NCBI RefSeq assembly: GCF_000379125.1
Contig: NZ_KB900626.1
Span: 3,658,024 to 3,722,023 of the forward strand
Direction of reading: 5' to 3'
DNA from: Methylosinus sp. LW4
Lineage (GTDB): Bacteria; Pseudomonadota; Alphaproteobacteria; Rhizobiales; Beijerinckiaceae
Length of the DNA stretch: 64,000 nucleotides
Shown: one piece after another, positions 57,695-64,000 of the stretch
Layout: the number at the start of each line of letters is the position of its first letter
Numbering within the stretch: position 1 is the first letter of the stretch
Notes under the pieces: model-generated
Database searches by the model: none
Told to the model about the DNA's origin: nothing
The model's input: only the letters and a program-made list of their open reading frames with translations
Program-made: the position numbers and the translations under genes

Positions 57695-59560
57695 ATGAGG
57701 AAACTACTGAATTCGGTATCGCTGCTCGCCGTGCTGACGGTGGCGCCGATCGGCGTCGCTTCGGCCAACGACAAGCTCGACCAGCTCTCCAAGAGCGAAG
57801 AAAACTGGGTGATGCCGGGTAAGAATTATCACTCGGACAATTACAGCACGCTGACGCAGATCAACACGAGCAACGTCAAGGATCTGAAGGTCGCCTGGAC
57901 CTTCTCGACCGGCCTGCTCAACGGCCACGAGGGCGCGCCGCTCGTCGTCGACGGCAAGATGTATATTCACACGTCCTTCCCGAACAACACTTTCGCGCTC
58001 GATCTGAACGATCCGACCCGCATCCTCTGGCAGGACAAGCCGAAGCAGAATGCGGCCGCCCGCGCAGTGGCCTGCTGCGATCTCGTCAATCGCGGCCTCG
58101 CTTATTGGCCCGGCGATTCCAAGACTCCGCCGCTCATTCTGAAGACGCTGCTCGATGGCCATATCGAGGCGCTCAACGCCAAGACCGGCGAGCTGGTGTG
58201 GAAGATGGAGAACTCCGACTATAAGGTCGGCTCCACGCTCACCATCGCGCCCTATGTCATCAAGGACAAGGTTCTCGTCGGCTCCTCCGGCGCCGAGCTC
58301 GGCGTGCGCGGCTATGTGACTGCCTATGACGTCCACACCGGCGAGCAGTCCTGGCGCGCTTATGCGACCGGCCCGGACGAGGATGTGCTGCTGGGCAAGG
58401 ACTTCAACAGCAAGAACCCTCATTACGGCCAGAAGGGCCTCGGCACTTCGACCTGGGAAGGCGACGCGTGGAAGATCGGCGGCGGCACCAATTGGGGCTG
58501 GTACGCTTATGATCCGGGCACGAACCTCTTCTACTACGGCTCGGGCAATCCGGCGCCGTGGAACGAGACGATGCGTCCGGGCGACAACAAATGGACGATG
58601 ACCATCTTCGGCCGCGACATCGACACGGGCGAAGCGAAGTTCGGCTATCAGAAGACCCCGCATGACGAGTGGGACTTCGCCGGCGTGAACTTCATGCTGC
58701 TCACCGAGCAGAAGGACAAGGATGGCAAGGAGCGCAAGCTGCTGACGCATCCTGATCGCAACGGCATCGTCTACACGCTCGACCGCACCAATGGCGATCT
58801 CATCTCGGCCGATAAGATCGACGACACGGTCAATGTGTTCAAGACGGTCGATCTGAAGAGCGGCCTGCCCGTTCGCGATCCCGAATATGGCACGCGCATG
58901 GACCATCTCGGCAAGGATATTTGTCCTTCCGCCATGGGCTATCACAATCAGGGCCATGATTCCTACGATCCGACCAAGCAGCTGTTCTTCCTCGGCGTGA
59001 ACCACATCTGCATGGATTGGGAGCCCTTCATGCTTCCCTATCGCGCGGGTCAGTTCTTCGTCGGCGCGACGCTGAACATGTATCCCGGCCCGAAGGGCGA
59101 TCGTCAGAAGGGCGAGGGCCTCGGCCAGATCAAGGCCTACAACTCGATCACCGGCCAGTTCAAATGGGAGAAGTTCGAGCGCTTCGCGGTTTGGGGCGGC
59201 ACCACTGCGACGGCCGGCAATATCGTGTTCTACGGAACGCTGGACGGCTTCATCAAGGCCCGCAACAGCGATAATGGCGAGCTGCTGTGGAAGTTCAAGC
59301 TTCCCTCCGGCGTGCTCGGCTATCCGATCGTCTACAGCCACAATGGCACCGAATATGTCGCCATTCTCTACGGCGTCGGCGGTTGGCCGGGAGTGGGCCT
59401 CGTGTTCGATCTGCAGGACCCGACCGCCGGCCTCGGCGCGGTGGGCGCGTTCAAGCAGCTCGCCAATTACACGCAGATGGGCGGCGGCGTCGTGGTCTTC
59501 TCGCTGAATGGCAAGGGTCCGTACGACGACGTGAACCTCGGCGAATATAAGGCCCATTGA
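57695..59560 (+). CDS. mxaF: Methanol dehydrogenase large subunit, calcium type (MxaF)
   Basis: PQQ- and Ca-dependent periplasmic enzyme oxidising methanol to formaldehyde; it forms an alpha2beta2 complex with MxaI and passes electrons to cytochrome cL. The precursor has 621 residues and a signal peptide cleaved after ASA (residue 24). Mature Cys103-Cys104 (AVACCDLV, 127-128 of the precursor) forms the unusual vicinal disulphide over PQQ. The catalytic Asp303 (precursor 327) is in [10 protein letters not shown]; Ala two residues later, rather than the Asp of XoxF, marks a calcium enzyme, not a lanthanide one. AGGAGG lies 8 nt before the ATG. A stem-loop follows the stop. Confidence 0.98.
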   Translation: MRKLLNSVSLLAVLTVAPIGVASANDKLDQLSKSEENWVMPGKNYHSDNYSTLTQINTSNVKDLKVAWTFSTGLLNGHEGAPLVVDGKMYIHTSFPNNTFALDLNDPTRILWQDKPKQNAAARAVACCDLVNRGLAYWPGDSKTPPLILKTLLDGHIEALNAKTGELVWKMENSDYKVGSTLTIAPYVIKDKVLVGSSGAELGVRGYVTAYDVHTGEQSWRAYATGPDEDVLLGKDFNSKNPHYGQKGLGTSTWEGDAWKIGGGTNWGWYAYDPGTNLFYYGSGNPAPWNETMRPGDNKWTMTIFGRDIDTGEAKFGYQKTPHDEWDFAGVNFMLLTEQKDKDGKERKLLTHPDRNGIVYTLDRTNGDLISADKIDDTVNVFKTVDLKSGLPVRDPEYGTRMDHLGKDICPSAMGYHNQGHDSYDPTKQLFFLGVNHICMDWEPFMLPYRAGQFFVGATLNMYPGPKGDRQKGEGLGQIKAYNSITGQFKWEKFERFAVWGGTTATAGNIVFYGTLDGFIKARNSDNGELLWKFKLPSGVLGYPIVYSHNGTEYVAILYGVGGWPGVGLVFDLQDPTAGLGAVGAFKQLANYTQMGGGVVVFSLNGKGPYDDVNLGEYKAH

Positions 59561-59612
59561 TCCATCGGCAGTCGTCGGTCGCGTCCTCCCCTGTTCGCGA
59601 TCGACGCAGCGC

Positions 59613-59645
59613 GCCGCCCGGATGCATGAAGCGCGTCCGGGCGGC
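59613..59645 (+). repeat. Stem-loop between mxaF and mxaJ
   Basis: GCCGCCCGGA (59613-59622) and TCCGGGCGGC (59636-59645) pair perfectly over 10 bp with a 13-nt loop, 52 nt after the mxaF stop and 34 nt before mxaJ. No T-run follows. It may protect the 3' end of a processed mxaF message or reduce readthrough, giving more MxaF than the accessory proteins. Confidence 0.7.
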
Positions 59646-59679
59646 CTTGCCACACATGCAAACGGATCGGATCGCTCCC

Positions 59680-60573
59680 ATGTCGCGTATCACCTCTCCG
59701 CGTCTCGTCGCCTCTGGACTCGCTCTGGCGTTGCTGAGCAGCGCCGCAGGCGCTCTCGCGCAACAGACGAAGCCTTCGGCCGCCGCTTCTGCGAGCAAGG
59801 CCGACACATTGCGCATCTGCGCTTCGGAAGCGCAATCGCCGCTCTCCCTCAAGGACGAATCCGGCCTCGAGAACCGCATCGCTGTTGCGCTCGCCGAGGC
59901 GATGGGCCGCAAGGCGGAATTCGTCTGGTCGTCGAAGCCGGCGATCTATCTGGTGCGAGATTATCTCGACAAGAATCAGTGCGACGTCGTCATCGGTCTG
60001 GACACGGGCGATCCGCGCGTCGCGACCAGCAAGCCCTATTTCCGCACCGGCTATGTGTTCGTGACCAAGGCCGAGAAGAATCTCGACATCAAATCCTGGT
60101 CCGATCCGCGCATCAAATCCTTCAATCACATCGCCGTGCCTTTCGGCTCGCCGGCCGAGGTGATGCTGAAGGAGATCGGCGAATATGAGAACGACATGGC
60201 CTATCTCTATTCGCTGGTGAATTTCCGCTCGCCGCGCAATCAATACACGCAGATCGACCCTGCGCGCATGATCGGCGAGGTGGCGAGCGGCAATGCAGAG
60301 CTCGCCTCCGCCTTTGCGCCCGATGTGGCGCGCTTCGTCAAATCGTCGCCGACGCCGCTGCGCATGACGCTCGTCGACGACGATTCCAAGCGCAGCGACG
60401 GACAGAAGATCGGGCAGCACTACGACCAGTCGGTCGGCGTGCGCCTTTCGGACAAGGAACTGCTCGCGCAAGTGAATGCGGGCCTCGATCGCGCCAAGCC
60501 GAAGATCGACCAAATCCTCACGGCGGAAGGCGTTCCGCTTCTGCCCATCGTCAATCCGGTCGCAGCGCACTGA
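59680..60573 (+). CDS. mxaJ: Methanol dehydrogenase accessory periplasmic protein MxaJ
   Basis: A 297-residue protein of the solute-binding fold needed for methanol dehydrogenase maturation. The signal peptide (RLVASGLALALLSSAAGALA) ends near residue 26. TLRICASEAQSPLSLKDESG, VALAEAMGRKAEFVWSSKPA, CDVVIGLDTGDPRV and GLDRAKPKIDQILTAEGVPL match MxaJ. ATG 59680 is chosen because upstream residues lack signal-peptide character. Second gene of the mxaFJGI order typical of methylotrophs. Confidence 0.95.
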   Translation: MSRITSPRLVASGLALALLSSAAGALAQQTKPSAAASASKADTLRICASEAQSPLSLKDESGLENRIAVALAEAMGRKAEFVWSSKPAIYLVRDYLDKNQCDVVIGLDTGDPRVATSKPYFRTGYVFVTKAEKNLDIKSWSDPRIKSFNHIAVPFGSPAEVMLKEIGEYENDMAYLYSLVNFRSPRNQYTQIDPARMIGEVASGNAELASAFAPDVARFVKSSPTPLRMTLVDDDSKRSDGQKIGQHYDQSVGVRLSDKELLAQVNAGLDRAKPKIDQILTAEGVPLLPIVNPVAAH

Positions 60574-60604
60574 CGCCTGGCGAATATCGAAGAGACCGAC
60601 AAAA

Positions 60605-61186
60605 ATGAAATCGAGCACGAAAAAGGCCTTTGTCCTGGTCGGCGGCGCCTTCGCCAGCCTGATCGCTCTCTCGGCGATCGCCCAGAATGCGGGCATCACC
60701 TTTCGCAACACGATCACCGGCGAGGTGCTGAACTTCGACGATGCGCTGCCGGAAGGCAAGGACACGCCCGGCGTGAAGAAATTCATGCAGTCGGGCGTCA
60801 ATCCTTATACGGAAGATGTCAGCTGCCTGAAGCAGGGCGAGCAGATCTTCCTGTCCGCCTGCTCCGGCTGTCATGGCCATATCGGCGAAGGCAAGATCGG
60901 CCCCGGCCTCAATGATTCCTATTGGACCTATCCGCAGAACGCGACCGATGAAGGCCTCTTCTCGACCATCTTCGGCGGCGCGCAGGCGTCGATGGGCCCG
61001 CAATACGCCAATCTCCAGCTCGACGAGATGCTGAAGGTGATGGCCTGGGTTCGCCATCTCTACAAGGACCCAATGGAGTTCGCGACCTGGCTGACGCCGG
61101 AGCAGCGCGCGAAGTTCAAGCCTTATCCCGGACACGAGACATTCCCCGACGATCCGCCCGGTCAGTGCAAGACCTCGGCAAAATGA
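60605..61186 (+). CDS. mxaG: Cytochrome c-L, electron acceptor of methanol dehydrogenase
   Basis: A 193-residue periplasmic c-type cytochrome that takes electrons from MxaFI. The signal peptide is at residues 1-27 (VLVGGAFASLIALSAIAQNA). The haem-binding CxxCH is in FLSACSGCHGHIGEGKIGPG, with a preceding CLKQGEQIF and the methionine-rich SMGPQYANLQLDEMLKVMAW. GQCKTSAK ends the protein. It starts 31 nt after mxaJ. All features match MxaG of other methylotrophs. Confidence 0.96.
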   Translation: MKSSTKKAFVLVGGAFASLIALSAIAQNAGITFRNTITGEVLNFDDALPEGKDTPGVKKFMQSGVNPYTEDVSCLKQGEQIFLSACSGCHGHIGEGKIGPGLNDSYWTYPQNATDEGLFSTIFGGAQASMGPQYANLQLDEMLKVMAWVRHLYKDPMEFATWLTPEQRAKFKPYPGHETFPDDPPGQCKTSAK

Positions 61187-61269
61187 ACGACGTCGGGAAA
61201 TTGAAGGTCGCGCTTTTGAGCGGCGCGACGGACACGGCGTGAGCCGTGCATAAATTGGAGGAAGGCACG

Positions 61270-61566
61270 ATGGGAGTTTTGAAGATTGCGGCGGCCCTCG
61301 GCGTCGCGTTCGTCGTGAACGCGGCTGCGATCGGCGCGGCCTCTGCCTATGACGGCACCAAGTGCAAGGCGCCCGGCGATTGCTGGGAGCCCAAGCCCGG
61401 CTTCCCCGAAAAGGTCGCGGGCTCGAAATACGATCCCAAGCATGATCCCAAAGAGCTCGCCAAGAACCAGTCCGCCATCGCGGCCATGGAAGAGCGCAAC
61501 AAGAAGCGCGCCGAGCACTTCAAGAAGACGGGCGCGTTCGTCTACGACGTCACCAAGATTCCGTAA
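61270..61566 (+). CDS. mxaI: Methanol dehydrogenase small subunit (MxaI)
   Basis: A 98-residue precursor; the beta subunit wraps the surface of MxaF. The signal peptide ends near ASA (AALGVAFVVNAAAIGAASA), leaving YDGTKCKAPGDCWEPKPGFP with the conserved disulphide pair. The long lysine-rich helix (ELAKNQSAIAAMEERNKKRA) follows. GGAGG lies 8 nt before ATG 61270. An upstream in-frame extension is unlikely. Strong hairpins lie after its stop. Confidence 0.97.
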   Translation: MGVLKIAAALGVAFVVNAAAIGAASAYDGTKCKAPGDCWEPKPGFPEKVAGSKYDPKHDPKELAKNQSAIAAMEERNKKRAEHFKKTGAFVYDVTKIP

Positions 61567-61583
61567 GCGTTCGCGCGACAATG

Positions 61584-61605
61584 CCGTCCCCGCGCCCGGG
61601 GACGG
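61584..61605 (+). repeat. Hairpin immediately after mxaI
   Basis: CCGTCCCC and GGGGACGG (8-bp arms, GCGCCC loop) lie 18 nt after the mxaI stop. No T-run follows. It may mark the end of a stable mxaFJGI message. Confidence 0.65.
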
Positions 61606-61612
61606 TCGTCAT

Positions 61613-61682
61613 GCGGCCACGATCCGGGTCCGGCGTCATTCGACAACAACGCGTCGGACCCTCTTCCCGGGATCGTGGCCGC
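61613..61682 (+). repeat. Long inverted repeat between mxaI and mxaR
   Basis: GCGGCCACGATCC (61613-61625) pairs with GGATCGTGGCCGC (61670-61682), and an inner GGGTCCG/CGGACCC (61626-61632 and 61655-61661) extends the fold, leaving a loop of about 22 nt. With the preceding hairpin this fills most of the 154-nt gap between structural and maturation genes. It could be a REP-type element or an mRNA attenuator. Confidence 0.7.
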
Positions 61683-61720
61683 AACGTCCTTTCTTCCGAC
61701 GAGACGTTGGATCGTTCAGC

Positions 61721-62752
61721 GTGACAGACACCGCCGAAACCGACGCCGTCTTGGCCGACTGGCGCGCCAAGGCGCAGGAATTCGAGACGCGCGTCGCGCG
61801 CGTCGTCCTCGGCCAGAATCGCGTCATTCGCTTGGTGACGATCGCCATTTTCGCGCGCGGCCATGTGCTGCTGGAAGGCGATGTCGGCGTCGGCAAGACG
61901 ACGCTTCTGCGCGCCGTCGCGCGCGCGCTCGGCGGCGCTTTCTCGCGCATAGAGGGCACGGTCGATCTCATGCCGAGCGACCTCCTCTATCACACCTATC
62001 TCGCCGACGACGGCCGCCCGCGCGTCGAGCCCGGACCGGTGCTGCGCCATGCGGAAGATCTCTCCATCTTCTTCTTCAACGAGATCAATCGCGCGCGCCC
62101 GCAGGTGCATTCGTTGCTGCTGCGGCTGATGGCGGAGCGCAGCGTCACCGCTTTCGATCGCGAATATTCCTTTCCGGCGCTGCAAGTCTTTGCTGATCGC
62201 AATCTCGTCGAGCGGGAGGAGACATTCGAGCTGCCCGCCGCCGCGCGCGACCGCTTTCTCATGGAGATATCCATGAAGACGCCCGCCGACGCCGGCGCCC
62301 GCCGCGCGCTGATCTTCGATCCGCGCTTTCACGACGTCGATCGCCTGCTCGATCAAATCGGCGAGCCCGTCTTCGACTATCGCGCGCTCGCTTCCGTCGC
62401 CGAGCTGATCCAGAACCGCGTCCACGCCAGCGAGACGCTCGAGGCCTATGTGGCCGCGCTCTGGGATGCGCTGCTCGATCCGCACGCCGCGGGCGTCGCT
62501 CTGCCGGATGTCGAAATGCGCGGTCTGGTGCGCGGCGGCGCGAGCCCGCGCGGCCTCGCCTTTCTCGTGCGCGCGGCGCGCGTGCGCGCCTGGCTCGAAG
62601 GTCGCGACGCGTTGACGCCGGAGGATATTCGCGAAATTTTCCTCGAGACGATGGCGCACCGCATCTTCGTCGATCCGATCTATGCGATGCGCGGCGACGA
62701 TATCGTTCGCGATCTGTGCCGCGCCGCCTTCGCGACGGTCCCGGCGCCGTGA
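61721..62752 (+). CDS. mxaR: MoxR-type AAA+ ATPase MxaR
   Basis: A 343-residue MoxR-family ATPase needed for methanol dehydrogenase activation. Walker A is HVLLEGDVGVGKTTLLRAVA near residue 45; the Walker B/sensor region is SIFFFNEINRARPQVHSLLL near 115 and the arginine/sensor block is ELPAAARDRFLMEISMK near 170, all normal MoxR. GTG at 61721 (VTDTAETDAVLADW) is used because no ATG with a ribosome site is nearby. Close to mxaS and mxaA as in other methylotrophs. Confidence 0.94.
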   Translation: MTDTAETDAVLADWRAKAQEFETRVARVVLGQNRVIRLVTIAIFARGHVLLEGDVGVGKTTLLRAVARALGGAFSRIEGTVDLMPSDLLYHTYLADDGRPRVEPGPVLRHAEDLSIFFFNEINRARPQVHSLLLRLMAERSVTAFDREYSFPALQVFADRNLVEREETFELPAAARDRFLMEISMKTPADAGARRALIFDPRFHDVDRLLDQIGEPVFDYRALASVAELIQNRVHASETLEAYVAALWDALLDPHAAGVALPDVEMRGLVRGGASPRGLAFLVRAARVRAWLEGRDALTPEDIREIFLETMAHRIFVDPIYAMRGDDIVRDLCRAAFATVPAP

Positions 62753-62768
62753 GACGCGAGGCGTGACG

Positions 62769-63614
62769 ATGCAGCGCTTCGACATCGCCTATCGACCGCG
62801 CGGCCGCGTCTCCAACGGCTCGATCGGCGCGCATGGCGGCGTCGATGTCGGCGGCATAGGCGTGTTTCGCGATCACGCGCGCTTCATTCAATTTCCCGAC
62901 GCCCGACGCATCGACATTCGCGCGACCATGCGCGATCCGACCGGCGAAACCCATGTGCGCCGCTTCGAGCAGCGCAATTCAATCGACGTCTATGCGCTCG
63001 TCGATCTCTCCGCCTCCATGGGCTTTCACGGCGCCGCGCGCCGTCTCGATCTCGTCGCCGATCTCTGCGCGGCGCTCGCCTTTTCGGCGACGCGCATCGG
63101 CGATCGTTTCGGCGTCATCGCCTGCGACGAGACATTGCGCAACGATCTTCTGCTGCCGGCGACGCGCGCACGGGGCGCGGCTGTCGCGGCGGCCGAGCGC
63201 TTGCGCATCGCCGCGCCGCGCGGCGCCTCGGCGAAGGCGCTGACGCAAGCCGCCGGCCTCATCGCCGGGCGACGCAAGCTCGTCCTGCTGATCTCCGATT
63301 TTCTCTGGCCGCGCGACTTTGCGACGCGTCTTTTCGGCCTGCTGGCGCAGCATGATCTCGCGCCCATTCTCGTCGCGGATTCCATGGAAGACCTCGAGCT
63401 TCCACACTTCGGCCTCGTCGAGCTCGACGACCTCGAAAGCGGCGCGCGGCGGCTCGTCTTCATGCGCCCGAGCCTGCGTCGCCGCTGGCTCGCGCGCGAG
63501 GCGGAGCGGCGCGACGCGCTGCGTCGTCTCGCGCTCGCGCATGGACGCCCGCCTTTCGTCATGAGCGACTTTTTCGACGCCGACGCGCTGTCGCGTCATC
63601 TGCTCGGGCTGTGA
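62769..63614 (+). CDS. mxaS: MxaS, DUF58-type protein of methanol dehydrogenase maturation
   Basis: A 281-residue cytoplasmic protein of the DUF58/VWA-like family that works with MoxR ATPases. The VWA metal-site-like motif is ALVDLSASMGFHGAARRLDL near residue 80 (DxSxS), and KLVLLISDFLW near 175 is another family block. It starts 16 nt after mxaR; a GTG two codons upstream is an alternative start. In Methylorubrum mxaS is needed for active methanol dehydrogenase, perhaps for calcium insertion. Confidence 0.92.
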   Translation: MQRFDIAYRPRGRVSNGSIGAHGGVDVGGIGVFRDHARFIQFPDARRIDIRATMRDPTGETHVRRFEQRNSIDVYALVDLSASMGFHGAARRLDLVADLCAALAFSATRIGDRFGVIACDETLRNDLLLPATRARGAAVAAAERLRIAAPRGASAKALTQAAGLIAGRRKLVLLISDFLWPRDFATRLFGLLAQHDLAPILVADSMEDLELPHFGLVELDDLESGARRLVFMRPSLRRRWLAREAERRDALRRLALAHGRPPFVMSDFFDADALSRHLLGL

Positions 63615-63615
63615 C

Positions 63616-64000
63616 ATGCGCGCAGCCCTGCTCGCTCTTTCGTTTCTTTTCGCGCTGGCCGCGCCCGCCGCGGCGGAAGTGAAATCCGTGCGCCTCTACG
63701 CGGATCGCAGCTTCGGCTTCTTCGTCGGCGATCTGGTGAATGCGCGGCTCGAGATCATCGCCGATTCCGTCTCCCGCTTGCAGACGGCCTCGCTGCCGCG
63801 CCCCGGCGCGCTCGATTATTGGCTCGATCTGCGCGACGTCCATGTGAGCGAGCAGCCCATTGGCGATGGCCTGACGCGCTGGGACATAGAGCTCGTCTAT
63901 CAGCTCTTCTATGTCGCGCTCGATGTGCGCGATCTGCAAATACCGCCTTTTCCGCTGCGCTTTCTGCGTGAGGGCGACAGCGAGATCGCGCGCGCGCCGG
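63616..64000 (+). CDS. mxaA: MxaA, methanol dehydrogenase maturation protein (N-terminal part)
   Basis: The ATG is one nucleotide after the mxaS stop. The visible 128 residues begin with a signal peptide (LLALSFLFALAAPAAA) and continue EVKSVRLYADRSFGFFVGDL, VNARLEIIADSVSRLQTASL and DIELVYQLFYVALDVRDLQI, typical of MxaA, a periplasmic protein linked to calcium insertion. The gene runs off the right edge; mxaC, mxaK, mxaL and mxaD are expected further on. Confidence 0.88.
   Translation, partial: MRAALLALSFLFALAAPAAAEVKSVRLYADRSFGFFVGDLVNARLEIIADSVSRLQTASLPRPGALDYWLDLRDVHVSEQPIGDGLTRWDIELVYQLFYVALDVRDLQIPPFPLRFLREGDSEIARAP

Noticed and set aside
57695-59560. Lanthanide-type XoxF methanol dehydrogenase
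   Set aside because: The residue two after the catalytic Asp is Ala, not the Asp required for lanthanides, and mxaJ, mxaG and mxaI follow.
57704-59653. 649-codon open frame antisense to mxaF
   Set aside because: mxaF is unambiguous on the plus strand; the antisense product has no recognisable domain.

Overview
The window is GC-rich DNA from an alphaproteobacterial methylotroph, most likely a Methylosinus/Methylocystis-type (Hyphomicrobiales) methanotroph or a close relative. The best evidence is the start of a classical calcium methanol dehydrogenase operon at the right edge, mxaF-J-G-I-R-S-A. No particulate methane monooxygenase genes lie inside the window, so methane oxidation itself is inferred only. 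No rRNA, tRNA, CRISPR array or intact insertion sequence was seen.

Layout. 1-7.6 kb (minus strand): a leucine/isovalerate degradation operon (isovaleryl-CoA dehydrogenase, methylcrotonyl-CoA carboxylase beta, an enoyl-CoA hydratase, carboxylase alpha cut by the edge), preceded by bifunctional proline utilisation enzyme PutA. 7.7-11.7 kb (plus): a tightly overlapped trehalose operon, otsB - GH15 glycosidase - otsA. 11.8-17.6 kb (minus): typA, an OmpA-like protein, a TAXI-type solute-binding protein, argG. 17.7-24.2 kb (plus): a Fur/Zur-like regulator, then the prkA-yeaH-spoVR stress operon behind a good sigma-54 promoter match, then a TetR regulator. 24.2-32 kb: a ClC transporter with a FliO-like N-terminal domain, small envelope proteins, an extensin-like lipoprotein, and a histidine kinase overlapped with a peptidoglycan-binding protein. 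32-41.3 kb: sufE, cobU, a TetR/AhpD divergent pair, assorted enzymes, a second membrane kinase, queC.

41.4-42.9 kb is the most interesting part: a clear fluoride (crcB-type) riboswitch leads a plus-strand set of genes comprising a tiny ORF, a SmbP-like exported metal-binding protein, the CrcB fluoride channel and a DUF190 protein. 42.9-51 kb holds the giant helicase Lhr and two more orphan histidine kinases. 50.9-56.2 kb is a divergent amino-acid catabolism locus: citrulline hydrolase (ctlX) and ornithine aminotransferase (rocD) one way, an ALDH7-type semialdehyde dehydrogenase and the 2-oxoadipate dioxygenase/decarboxylase HglS the other. 57-64 kb is the mxa operon, with a candidate promoter, a long leader, and strong hairpins after mxaF and after mxaI.

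The genes suggest a one-carbon specialist that keeps amino-acid salvage routes (leucine, proline, arginine/citrulline, lysine), makes trehalose as a stress solute, and carries dedicated fluoride defence. Functional names rest on sequence motifs and family knowledge; no database search was possible. Because the DNA is GC-rich, very long antisense open frames occur over most real genes and were discarded.
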